Below, piece after piece: positions 47,248-55,165 of a DNA stretch of 64,000 nt (the first letter of the stretch is position 1; each line of letters begins with the position of its first letter). The DNA is taken from positions 1,272,276 through 1,336,275 of the forward strand of contig NZ_HF570108.1 of assembly GCF_000297395.2 (NCBI RefSeq). The letters are read 5' to 3'. Position numbers and translations under genes: made by a program. Under the pieces are notes generated by a model. It saw nothing but the letters and a program-made list of their open reading frames with translations, did no database searches and was not told the DNA's origin. Source of the DNA: Micromonospora lupini str. Lupac 08 (GTDB taxonomy: Bacteria > Actinomycetota > Actinomycetes > Mycobacteriales > Micromonosporaceae).

Positions 47248-48519
47248 TCAGAGCGCGGGGCCGGACCCACCCTTGGGCACCGGCAGCGCGCTGCCCTTCA
47301 CGAACTCCGACCAGCTCAGGCTCCACGCCGTCCAGCCGTTGCCGGCGGCGATCTTGCGCTCGGTGCCCTTGATCGTGATCGGATCGCCGATCCGCGTCTT
47401 CTCGAACAGCCACCTGGCGTTCGCCGTCGACACGTTCACGCAGCCGTGCGAGACGTTCGACCGGCCCTGTACGCCCTCGGACCAGGGCGCGGCGTGGATG
47501 TACTCGCCACCCCAGGTGAGCCGCTGGGCGAAGTCGATCTCGGTGACGTAGCGGTTGGCCGGGTCCGGGTCGTCGCGGGTGTCGAAGACCGTGGACTCCT
47601 TCTTCTCCATCACCACCATCGTCCCGCTCGACGACGGGGTGCTCTTCTTGCCCAGGCTCACCGGGATGGTGCGCGAGAGCGCCCCGTTCTCGTACACCGA
47701 CATCTTCTTCGTGGCGTTGTCGACCTTCATCACGAACGACCGGCCGATCTTCGCGGTGGCCTTGCGGTCGATGTCGCCGTACTTGCCGTTGCTCAGCGGC
47801 ACGCCGGCCAGGGCGATCCGCACGGTGATGGTGGTGCCCGGCTGCCAGTACTCCGGTGCGCGGTAGTAGGCCTGGGTGCCGTTGTCGACCCAGTGCCAGG
47901 CGCCCGGCTGCGGCGGGTCGGTCTTGACGAACATCCGCTTCTGCACCGCGGCCCGGTCCTTCTTCGGGATGCCCGGGTGGAACTCGGTGACCACCGGCAT
48001 GGCGACCCCGTAGCTCTTGTCGTCGAAGAGGTACAGGCCGGACCCGATCGTCGACTTCGGCTTGGCCATCGTGGTGAAGGTGCTGGTGCCCTGACTTGTC
48101 GTCCCGTCGGCCCCGGTGGCGGTCACCGTGGCGGTGTACCTGGTGCCGTACTTCAGGGGAGCGGACGGCACCCAGGCGGAGCCGTCGGTGCGGAGCTTGC
48201 CCTCCACCGCACCCCCGCCGGCCGCGGCCAGGGTGACCGTGGACACCTTCCCACCCTCCGGGAGCTTGGCGCTGATCTCCGTGCTCACGGGCTTGTTCTT
48301 CGTGTCGTTCGCCGGGCTCAGCGTCAGTGCCGGCCCGCTGGGCGCGCTCGACGCACCAGGCGTCGACGGCGCAGCCGAGTCGGGTACGGCACCTGCGTCT
48401 GTCGACGTTCCGCCGACGAATTCCGGCTTCTTCTGCTCGTCGCCGCACCCGGTCAGTGCCAGCGACGCCGCCAGGGTCAGAGCGCCCACCACCGCCCCGG
48501 CTCGCGTGAACCGTGCCAT
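47248..48519 (-). CDS. Lipoprotein L,D-transpeptidase, paralogue
   Basis: A 423-residue paralogue of the neighbour at 45704-46993, same architecture: lipobox LTGC (Cys25), two Ig-like domains, YkuD domain with LGKKSTPSSSGTMVV and active site SHGCVNVSTANARWLF, then a C-terminal strand GNGWTAWSLSWSEFVKGSAL. The sequence is diverged most in the lipoprotein tail. ATG 48519 follows GAGGTGGGG. The gap 46994-47247 has no gene; each copy probably has its own promoter. Confidence 0.93.
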   Translation of the reverse strand: MARFTRAGAVVGALTLAASLALTGCGDEQKKPEFVGGTSTDAGAVPDSAAPSTPGASSAPSGPALTLSPANDTKNKPVSTEISAKLPEGGKVSTVTLAAAGGGAVEGKLRTDGSAWVPSAPLKYGTRYTATVTATGADGTTSQGTSTFTTMAKPKSTIGSGLYLFDDKSYGVAMPVVTEFHPGIPKKDRAAVQKRMFVKTDPPQPGAWHWVDNGTQAYYRAPEYWQPGTTITVRIALAGVPLSNGKYGDIDRKATAKIGRSFVMKVDNATKKMSVYENGALSRTIPVSLGKKSTPSSSGTMVVMEKKESTVFDTRDDPDPANRYVTEIDFAQRLTWGGEYIHAAPWSEGVQGRSNVSHGCVNVSTANARWLFEKTRIGDPITIKGTERKIAAGNGWTAWSLSWSEFVKGSALPVPKGGSGPAL

Positions 48520-48658
48520 CCCCACCTCTGTTCTCGCGTACCTGGCGGACATCGTGCCGCATCAGTGCCCAGACCCACGCCCCCGTCCCGAGCCCGACGG
48601 CCCATTTGTGGCCGTATGCCCGTTAAGCTCGACCGAAGGGGGGAGTCGGGTAACCGGA

Positions 48659-48688
48659 TTGGAGCCCCGGTTGGAGGGGTGCTAATGT
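48659..48688 (+). promoter_or_regulatory. tRNA-Lys promoter
   Basis: TTGGAG (48659-48664), 18-base spacer, TAATGT (48683-48688), ending 18 bases before the tRNA. Confidence 0.55.
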
Positions 48689-48706
48689 TCTCTCCGTTGC
48701 CGACGA

Positions 48707-48782
48707 GCGCCGCTAGCTCAACTGGCAGAGCAGCGGACTCTTAATCCGCGGGTTCGGGGTTCGAGTCCCTGGCGGCGCACCA
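48707..48782 (+). tRNA. tRNA-Lys (anticodon CTT)
   Basis: Acceptor stem GCGCCGC/GCGGCGC with discriminator A and encoded CCA; D-arm TAGCTCAACTGGCAGAGCA; anticodon loop ACTCTTAAT gives CTT for AAG codons; T-loop TTCGAGTC. All stems pair. Confidence 0.97.
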
Positions 48783-48787
48783 GCGAT

Positions 48788-48825
48788 ATCCAGGGGGCAT
48801 GGCTCATCAGCCATGCCCCCTGGAT
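48788..48825. terminator. Terminator hairpin after tRNA-Lys
   Basis: ATCCAGGGGGCATGGCT, loop CATC, AGCCATGCCCCCTGGAT: a perfect 17-bp stem, then CATTTT. Confidence 0.9.
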
Positions 48826-48905
48826 CATTTTCCGGGCCGGCCGCCGCGCCGTGACGACGGACCGCACCCCCCATCGGCCTCGTCCGGTGGCGCAGAATCG
48901 ACGCC

Positions 48906-50252
48906 GTGGATCTCTCTGCGGACTGGGTCGCGTTGCTGGGCCACCTCGACCGGAACGTGTCGTCCGGGCGGCTCTCGCCGGACACGACGACGGTGTCCGA
49001 GCTGATGAGCAGCTATCGCGTGCCAGGGGTCAGCATCGCCGTCGGGCACGTGGACGGGCAGGTGTGGACGTCGTCGTACGGCGTGACGGGTGGTGAGCCG
49101 TCGACGCCGGTGACGGCGGGCACCGCGTTCGCGGCCTGTTCGATAAGCAAGCATGTCGCCGCCTTCGGCGCGCTGCTGCTGGTCCAGGAGGGTGTCCTCG
49201 ATCTGGACACCGACATCGCCGCGTACCTCACCTCGTGGCAACTGCTCGACCGGGCGGGTCGACAGTCCCACGTCACCGTCCGACAACTGCTGGCGCACAC
49301 GGCGGGTCTGTCCGACACCTGGTACCGCGGCTACCCAGCGGATCGCGTTCCGTCGCTGGTCCAGGTCCTGGAGGGCAGCGGCCCCACGACGACTCCACCG
49401 ATTCGGGCGACCCTGTTGCCCGGCAGCCGATTCCGGTATTCGGGCAGCCACTACTCGGTGCTCCAGCAGTTGGTGGCGGACGCGACCGGAACTCCGTTCG
49501 AGGACCTCATGCGAACTCTGGTGCTGCAACCGTTGGCCATGGCCGACAGCAGCTTCGACAAGCGTTTCCCGCACCAGCGGCCGCAGCGGGTGGCTCGTGG
49601 CCACCACGGTGACGGCACCGGCGTCCCCGGCGGTTGGCGCGTCCAGCCGGAGACGGCCGCGGCCGGACTGTGGAGCACCCCGACCGACCTGCTCCGACTC
49701 GACCTCGAGATCCTCCGGGCGGCCTCGGGGGACTCGAGGCTGCTCGGTCGCGACCTGGCCACCGAGATGTGGAGACCGCAGATCGCCGGCGGTGGCTACG
49801 GGCTCGGCACCGAGATCGACGACCGCGCCGGGTACCGACGTTTCGGCCACACCGGGTTGAACGTCGGCTACACCTGCTTCTCCTACGTGTGGCCGGACAG
49901 CGGCACCGCCGTAGCCGCGATGACCAACTCCGAGGACGGCTGGGAGCTGCTGAACAGCATCCGCGCCGCCGCCGACCGCCGGTACGCCACAAGCGTCACC
50001 GCCGCGCCGCTGGATGCCGTGACGGGCCGCTACGTCCTGCGCGACGACTACCCGATCGACATCGCGGTGACCGACGGCCACCTGACCTTCTCGGCAGCCG
50101 CGCAGCAGCCGGTGGCCCTGCTGGCCGACGCGGACGGTCGCTACCTGCACCCGGGGCTCGACCTGGAGGTGCGGTTCGTGCGGAGCGACGACCAGCGGTA
50201 CGTCCTGGAGCTGCGGCAGGAAGGGGTCACGCAGACCGCGAGGAGCCAGTGA
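48906..50252 (+). CDS. Serine hydrolase, class C beta-lactamase family
   Basis: A 448-residue cytoplasmic-looking beta-lactamase/DD-peptidase-fold hydrolase with no signal peptide. The catalytic SxxK is Ser79-Ile-Ser-Lys82, the second motif YSGSHYSVL supplies Tyr, and FGHTGLNVG is the HTG (KTG-like) triad. Such proteins are usually esterases or peptidases of unknown substrate rather than antibiotic resistance enzymes. GTG 48906 is the start. A C-terminal beta domain (about 365-448) is typical of the family. It converges with the ABC ATPase gene. Confidence 0.9.
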   Translation: MDLSADWVALLGHLDRNVSSGRLSPDTTTVSELMSSYRVPGVSIAVGHVDGQVWTSSYGVTGGEPSTPVTAGTAFAACSISKHVAAFGALLLVQEGVLDLDTDIAAYLTSWQLLDRAGRQSHVTVRQLLAHTAGLSDTWYRGYPADRVPSLVQVLEGSGPTTTPPIRATLLPGSRFRYSGSHYSVLQQLVADATGTPFEDLMRTLVLQPLAMADSSFDKRFPHQRPQRVARGHHGDGTGVPGGWRVQPETAAAGLWSTPTDLLRLDLEILRAASGDSRLLGRDLATEMWRPQIAGGGYGLGTEIDDRAGYRRFGHTGLNVGYTCFSYVWPDSGTAVAAMTNSEDGWELLNSIRAAADRRYATSVTAAPLDAVTGRYVLRDDYPIDIAVTDGHLTFSAAAQQPVALLADADGRYLHPGLDLEVRFVRSDDQRYVLELRQEGVTQTARSQ

Positions 50253-50292
50253 GGGCGGCGCGCTGCGGCCGTCGAGCCGACCCGCGACCTCC

Positions 50293-51009
50293 TCAGCTGT
50301 CCAGGCTGGTGAGGCGTCCGTCGCGCATCTGGAGGGCCCGGTCGCAGCGTGCGGCGATGCCGTTGTCATGGGTGGCCATCACGAGGGTCGTGCCCTGCTC
50401 GTCGCGCAGTCTCAGCAGCAGGTCGACGATCGCGGTGCCGGTCTGACTGTCCAGGTTGCCGGTCGGTTCGTCGGCCAGTAACAGGGCGGGCTGGTTGATC
50501 AACGCGCGGGCGATGGCTACCCGTTGCTGCTGCCCACCGGAGAGCCGCGACGGCAGGGCGGCGGCCCGGTCGGCGAGCCCGACCATCGCCAGCAGTTCGC
50601 GTGCCCGCGCAGCCTTGTCGAAGTCGGTGCGGAACGGGATCAGCGGTGCCATCACGTTGTCCAGGGCGGTGAGCGTGGGCAACAGGTGGAACCGTTGGAA
50701 CACGAATCCCACCCGTCGTCGGTACGCCGCCAACGCCCGGCCGGACAAGCCGGTCACCTCCTGGCCGCCGACGTCGATGCTGCCGCCGTCACTCCGTTCG
50801 ATGGCGCCGATCAGGTGCAGCAGCGTCGACTTGCCGGAGCCGCTCGGCCCGGTCAAGGCGATCGCGGTGCCGGCGTCGATCGAGAGGCTGACGTCGTTTA
50901 CCGCTACCAGCGGTGGGCCGTCGGGCAGCGGGAAAGCCTTCCGCACACCCGTGAGACACACCAGAGGCGTGGTGACCGTGGTCGACGCCCCGACTGACGT
51001 CCGTTCCAT
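50293..51009 (-). CDS. ABC transporter ATP-binding protein (MacB/LolD type)
   Basis: A 238-residue ATPase. Walker [10 protein letters not shown], LolD-type [19 protein letters not shown], signature [16 protein letters not shown], Walker [14 protein letters not shown] and switch MATHD. ATG 51009 follows AAGGAG at eight bases; the frame is open upstream without family sequence. It pairs with the large FtsX-type permease 20 bases upstream. Type VII ABC systems extract substrates from the membrane or drive mechanotransmission, so here it may export or give immunity to the Cys-rich peptide. Confidence 0.93.
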   Translation of the reverse strand: MERTSVGASTTVTTPLVCLTGVRKAFPLPDGPPLVAVNDVSLSIDAGTAIALTGPSGSGKSTLLHLIGAIERSDGGSIDVGGQEVTGLSGRALAAYRRRVGFVFQRFHLLPTLTALDNVMAPLIPFRTDFDKAARARELLAMVGLADRAAALPSRLSGGQQQRVAIARALINQPALLLADEPTGNLDSQTGTAIVDLLLRLRDEQGTTLVMATHDNGIAARCDRALQMRDGRLTSLDS

Positions 51010-51029
51010 CGGACCTACTCCTTCGTCGC

Positions 51030-53882
51030 TCACCCCTCGGCGAGCAGTTGGGCGGTGGGCAGTCTGCGGAGCACGGCGATCGGCACCACCACCGACGCGG
51101 CGGAGACGGCGACGCCGAAGACCAGTGCGGCTGCGGAGCACCAGACGATGGGTGCGGTGACGCCGCCGGCGAAGACCGCGGCGGCGCCGAGGCCTGCGGC
51201 GGCGCCGAGCGTGCCGCCGATGACGCCCATGCCGATCGCCTCGACGACGACCAGCCGGTTGAGCATGGCGTCGGTCCAGCCGACCGCGCCGAACAGCGCG
51301 AACTCGGCGGCGCGCTCGGAGATGTTGAGATAGAGCACGTCGGCGACGGACACGATGCCCAGCACGATGGTGACCGCCACGGCGATGTGATCGACCGCGC
51401 GGGCCTGGAGGGTGACGGCATCACCGAGCAGGGTGCCGGTGAGCGCCCCGCGGAACGCGAACGTGATCGCCAGCAACATGGTCAGCGCGGCCACCCCGAT
51501 CATCAGGCTCATCGCGCCGAGCGCGGTCCGACCGGGTGTGCGGGCGAGGTTCGCCAGGGCGAGGGTCGTCAGCCGGCGCGGGGCCTGCCGGTGTACGGCG
51601 AGACCCAGGACCGCGGGGCGGATGATCTCGCCGGGATCGGGTCGGGCGGCTCGCCAGGCCGGCCAGCCACCGGCGAGCAGGGCGAGGGCCACCGCCGCGG
51701 GAACGGCGAGCAGGGTGTGGCTCCAGGCGATGTTCAGCCCGAGACCGAGTGCGATCCCGAGTGCGAGCCCGGTGCCGGCGACGCCCGCCGCGAGGCCGAT
51801 GCCGACGATCTCGATGAACATCAACTTGAGCAGATGTCGCCGGCCCCAGCCGAGGCAGGTGAGGATGCCGAACTCGGTGCGTCTGGCGCGGATGGCCGCG
51901 GTGTTGGCGTTGAGCACCGCCAGCGCGCACACGGCGAGCACCAGGACGGACAACAGCACGCTCTTGCGGTCGGCCGCGCGGACGAGCACCGCCGCGACGC
52001 CCTTCTGCACCCACGGCTCGGCGACGGCGAGGTCGGGCCGGCCGTAGTTTCCCGCCGGGTAGTGCACAGTCATGGCAGTGGGTGACGATCCCAGCGTGAT
52101 GTCGACCTGGAGGCCGGTGCGTTGCGCGATCTCCTCGGCGATCACCCGGACCCGCTCCCGGGAGAGCGGGTCGACCCCCACGTCCCCGGCCAGCCGCACC
52201 CGCACCACGCTGATCGGCGCGGCCGTGTTGAGCTGGTACTCCGGGTAGCTGGGCTCGGTGCTGTACGCGCCGGGGTCGAAGACCGCCGGCAGAGCGTCCA
52301 TCGTGGTGAGCATCAACGGCGGTTGGCTGAGCAGGCCCGTGACGTTCGAGTTGGGGGCCAGACGCCGGCCGCCCAACGCCTGCCGTGACGCCTCGTCGGC
52401 GCCCTCGGCGCCCGGGTTGAAGTACGTGTCCATGGGCACCGCCGACAAGGCGCTGCCCAGCGAGATCCGGGCGGGGTCGAAGGTGCCCACCGCGCCCAAC
52501 GCGGCGTCCGGCATCTGCACGTCACCGGGTTGCGCCTCGTATCCGTGCGACAGGTTCCGGTGCACGGCGACACCGCTGCGCACACTGGTGTCGGCGAACT
52601 CCATCGGCACATGCCGGGACGACCCGCCGTCGTCGGCCCCCTGACCCCAGATCTTCAGGTCGTACGGGTCCGGCTGGGCACGCAGGCCGTCCCCGGACTG
52701 CACCCTCTTCGGCGGTCCGACGGTCCAGAACTGGTCGAGCCACATGGTGTTCGCCGTTGCCAGGTCGTACTCGACGCCCAGCTCGTCGGGCCGGAGCATC
52801 CGGTCGACCATGTCCTGGTACGGCTTCCGCAGCGGCGTCGACCTCTGTGCGACAGGGGTGCCGGCCTCGGCGCCCAGGGCTGCGCGTAGCCGCTTGTCGT
52901 CGGCTGTCGTCCGGACCAGCTCCGCAGCGTCCGGGTTCAGACGCTGCACGGCCACGTCGAGTGTCGAGTCGACCTGCGGCTGGTCGGCGACCAGGACCGG
53001 CAGCACCGAGTACGGATAGGGCATCCCGTCCAGTCGCCGTTGCGTCGGCGCCTCCGCGGGCGTGAAGTACCGGCCCGACGTCACGGCGTCATCCAGGCCC
53101 GCCAACGCCGCCTCCGAGTCGGGGTCCACGGCGGCCATCAGGAACGGAACCGTCCACACCAGAGTGACGACCGGCCGCATCGCCCTGCCCTCGCGATCAG
53201 TCGATCCGGGACCACCGACGCACGTCAGCGACGACCGGGCGCGCGGATCCGTCGGTGACAGCCAGTCCTGCTGGTCGACAGCCGCTGCCGCGGGGCAGAT
53301 CTTCACCCGCCGGCCGTCGGCGTCGATCTCCTCGGGCGGCGGCAGGCCCCCGCCGCTGGTCAACTCCTTGTTGGGCACCACGTCCAGACGGTTCCGCGTC
53401 ACGTAGAGAAACGCCGGTCCGTCCGGGATGTGACTCAGCCCCGCGTCGGTCAGCCACGTCGGCTGAACCCGCAACACCTGGCGCTCGGCGTTCGGGTCGA
53501 GGTGCTCCGACAGGTCGACAGTCACGGGCACGGTGCGCATCACGTACCCGATCATCGCGACCGGCGCCGCCACCGACACCCCCTGCACCGCCTGGATCTC
53601 GCGCCACTGGGCAGGAGTGATTCCGCCACGCATGCCCGCCAACTGACCCGACTGGACGAGGTTGCGCTCCCGCTCCAACGGCAGCACCGCGTCCTTCGGC
53701 CGCACCAGAAGGTCGTAGACGGGGCGGTAGTTCGCGCTCACGGTGCCCACCGCGTCCAGACGCGAGGTCACCGCGGCGCCGGTGAGCAGGGTGAACCCCG
53801 CCACGGCCACGGCGATCATCGACAGCAGGGCCACCGACCGACGCAGTCGTACTCGCCATTGCGACGCGGCTATCGCCAGCAT
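51030..53882 (-). CDS. FtsX/MacB-type ABC permease
   Basis: A 950-residue permease. A first helix (about 17-38) is followed by an extracytoplasmic domain of some 580 residues, then three helices around 640-760 with the FtsX region [20 protein letters not shown], and a second FtsX unit near 790-950 ([20 protein letters not shown]). The external domain is much larger than usual for MacB and shows no domain I recognise. ATG 53882 begins 85 bases after the peptide stop, behind a hairpin. With the ATPase it forms one transporter. Confidence 0.9.
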   Translation of the reverse strand: MLAIAASQWRVRLRRSVALLSMIAVAVAGFTLLTGAAVTSRLDAVGTVSANYRPVYDLLVRPKDAVLPLERERNLVQSGQLAGMRGGITPAQWREIQAVQGVSVAAPVAMIGYVMRTVPVTVDLSEHLDPNAERQVLRVQPTWLTDAGLSHIPDGPAFLYVTRNRLDVVPNKELTSGGGLPPPEEIDADGRRVKICPAAAAVDQQDWLSPTDPRARSSLTCVGGPGSTDREGRAMRPVVTLVWTVPFLMAAVDPDSEAALAGLDDAVTSGRYFTPAEAPTQRRLDGMPYPYSVLPVLVADQPQVDSTLDVAVQRLNPDAAELVRTTADDKRLRAALGAEAGTPVAQRSTPLRKPYQDMVDRMLRPDELGVEYDLATANTMWLDQFWTVGPPKRVQSGDGLRAQPDPYDLKIWGQGADDGGSSRHVPMEFADTSVRSGVAVHRNLSHGYEAQPGDVQMPDAALGAVGTFDPARISLGSALSAVPMDTYFNPGAEGADEASRQALGGRRLAPNSNVTGLLSQPPLMLTTMDALPAVFDPGAYSTEPSYPEYQLNTAAPISVVRVRLAGDVGVDPLSRERVRVIAEEIAQRTGLQVDITLGSSPTAMTVHYPAGNYGRPDLAVAEPWVQKGVAAVLVRAADRKSVLLSVLVLAVCALAVLNANTAAIRARRTEFGILTCLGWGRRHLLKLMFIEIVGIGLAAGVAGTGLALGIALGLGLNIAWSHTLLAVPAAVALALLAGGWPAWRAARPDPGEIIRPAVLGLAVHRQAPRRLTTLALANLARTPGRTALGAMSLMIGVAALTMLLAITFAFRGALTGTLLGDAVTLQARAVDHIAVAVTIVLGIVSVADVLYLNISERAAEFALFGAVGWTDAMLNRLVVVEAIGMGVIGGTLGAAAGLGAAAVFAGGVTAPIVWCSAAALVFGVAVSAASVVVPIAVLRRLPTAQLLAEG

Positions 53883-53920
53883 TGACGCACCATGCCCCGC
53901 ATTCGGTCCTCCAACGTGCG

Positions 53921-53954
53921 GCCGCCGGCCGGATGGCGATCTCCGGCCGGCGAC
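53921..53954 (-). terminator. Hairpin between peptide gene and ABC permease (attenuator)
   Basis: Minus strand: GTCGCCGGCCGG (53943-53954), ten-base loop, CCGGCCGGCGGC (53921-53932), 11 of 12 pairs, 14 bases after the peptide stop. No U-tract. It could raise the ratio of peptide to transporter mRNA by partial termination or by protecting the 3' end. Confidence 0.55.
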
Positions 53955-53967
53955 AGCGTATCGACGA

Positions 53968-54186
53968 TCAGCAGCAGCCCACGGTGTAGCTCACGGAGGG
54001 CGCGTCGCAGTATCGGCCCGTGTTGGCGACGCAGCGAACCTGACCCGCTACCACCTTGTTGTAGTAGTAGTAGCAGAAGGGCCCGCCACACCCGACATAG
54101 GCGAGAGTGCAGACGTTGCACGCGGATGCCGTGGCCTTCGGCAGCAGCGCAGCGAGTAGCTTGTCGCTCAACCTGTTGATAATCAT
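53968..54186 (-). CDS. Cysteine-rich secreted peptide precursor (candidate RiPP/disulfide-rich peptide)
   Basis: A 72-residue peptide. ATG 54186 follows a strong site AAGGAGAGAGG. Residues 1-22 look like a short leader (MIINRLSDKLLAALLP, then KATASA); Ala20-Ser-Ala22 before Cys23 fits an AxA cleavage site. The following 50 residues hold eight cysteines (23, 26, 33, 38, 52, 60, 71, 72), a YYYY run (39-42), many Gly/Val/Thr and a terminal Cys-Cys. The even cysteine count suits four disulfides. No family recognised. Codon use (TAC, TGC) resembles the genome. Larger overlapping frames lack a ribosome site. Neighbours supply export, redox and protease functions. Confidence 0.85.
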   Translation of the reverse strand: MIINRLSDKLLAALLPKATASACNVCTLAYVGCGGPFCYYYYNKVVAGQVRCVANTGRYCDAPSVSYTVGCC

Positions 54187-54234
54187 ACGACCTCTCTCCT
54201 TCTCCGTTGGTCCGGCGGTTCGCCGACCGGGCCC

Positions 54235-54277
54235 ACGATGTCATCGACCACTTACGATCCGCTAACGATGCGCTAAT
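54235..54277 (-). promoter_or_regulatory. Peptide promoter with three 11-bp-spaced direct repeats (SARP-type box)
   Basis: On the minus strand the heptamers ATTAGCG (54271-54277), GTTAGCG (54260-54266) and GTAAGTG (54249-54255) are separated by CATC and GATC, an exact 11-base period. Eight bases later CATCGT (54235-54240) can be a weak -10. Heptamer repeats with four-base gaps ending eight bases before the -10 is the classical SARP binding layout. The SARP gene ends 118 bases upstream. Confidence 0.7.
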
Positions 54278-54394
54278 GGCATCGCAGCCCTTGGTGGTGC
54301 CGCGTTTTCGCTGGCCACGGTCGACCGTGACAGGTGGTGGCGGCGCTCGACGCCATCCGGAGAGGTCGCTGTTCAGGAGAGGTGAACGGCGCGA

Positions 54395-55165
54395 CTAACG
54401 CTGGCCGGCCGCCCGGATGATATTGACCAATCGGTTGATTCGTTGACCGGGCTTGACGCCGAGGTCCCCGGCCAGGATCTGGCACAGCCGCTCGTGCGTG
54501 GCCAGAGCGGATGCGATGTCCCCGCGCCTCATGTGCGCCTCGATGAGATGCTCCCAGGCCCGTTCCCGATACGGCCACTGCCGCACGAGCGGCTCCATCG
54601 CGTCGATGACGGAGTTGTGGTCGCCGAGGACGAGTTGCGCCTCGGCCAGATCCTCCATCGCCCGCCACCGACGCTCGTCCAGCGACGCCGCGAGGACCGC
54701 GACCCCGGCCGACCGGGCATCGACGCAGGTGTCCCCGCGCCAGAGCCGCAGTGCCGCGGACAGGGCCGCGACCCGGGCCGCGGCCCCGTCGGGGAGCCGG
54801 GCGCCGGCGGCACGGTGCGTCAGTTCGTCGAAGCGGGCGAGGTCCGTCGAGGTGAGGCGGGCGCACAGCAGGTACCCCGGTGGACGGGTCTGCAGCACGT
54901 TCACGGCGTCCGGGCCGCCGAGGCGTACGAGGCTCCGCCGCAGCGCGCTCACGTGGCCCTGGAGCTTCGTCGTGGCCGTCACCGGCGGGTGATCGTCCCA
55001 GATGACCTCGACGAGACGATTGACGCCGACCACCGTGCCCGGATTGAAGGCGAGTGCCGCCAACAGCGCTCGCCTTCCCTGGCCGCCGATGGCCATCGGC
55101 TGGCCTCCGACGGCTGCCTCGATCGGGCCCAACAGGGACACTCGGAGCAGCGTGTTAGCGTTCAC
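54395..55165 (-). CDS. SARP/AfsR-family transcriptional activator
   Basis: A 256-residue regulator: an N-terminal OmpR-like winged helix (RVSLLGPIEAAVGGQPMAIG, then LVEVIWDDHPPVTATTKLQG and HVSALRRSLVRLGGPDAVNV) and a C-terminal BTAD (about 100-250; SLDERRWRAMEDLAEAQLVL). This is the minimal SARP architecture, without NB-ARC/TPR domains. SARPs activate secondary-metabolite and peptide clusters by binding 11-bp direct repeats near -35. ATG 55165 overlaps the ABC gene stop (ATGA). Confidence 0.93.
   Translation of the reverse strand: MNANTLLRVSLLGPIEAAVGGQPMAIGGQGRRALLAALAFNPGTVVGVNRLVEVIWDDHPPVTATTKLQGHVSALRRSLVRLGGPDAVNVLQTRPPGYLLCARLTSTDLARFDELTHRAAGARLPDGAAARVAALSAALRLWRGDTCVDARSAGVAVLAASLDERRWRAMEDLAEAQLVLGDHNSVIDAMEPLVRQWPYRERAWEHLIEAHMRRGDIASALATHERLCQILAGDLGVKPGQRINRLVNIIRAAGQR

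Noticed and set aside
48906..50252. Beta-lactam resistance gene
   Set aside because: It has SxxK and HTG motifs of class C fold but no signal peptide, and the YSG motif and C-terminal domain fit esterase/peptidase-like serine hydrolases.
53870..54244. 124-residue minus-strand frame overlapping the Cys-rich peptide
   Set aside because: It lacks a ribosome-binding site at its start, has Arg/Leu-rich shadow composition and overlaps the FtsX start; the peptide frame has AAGGAGAGAGG and a coherent leader/core pattern.
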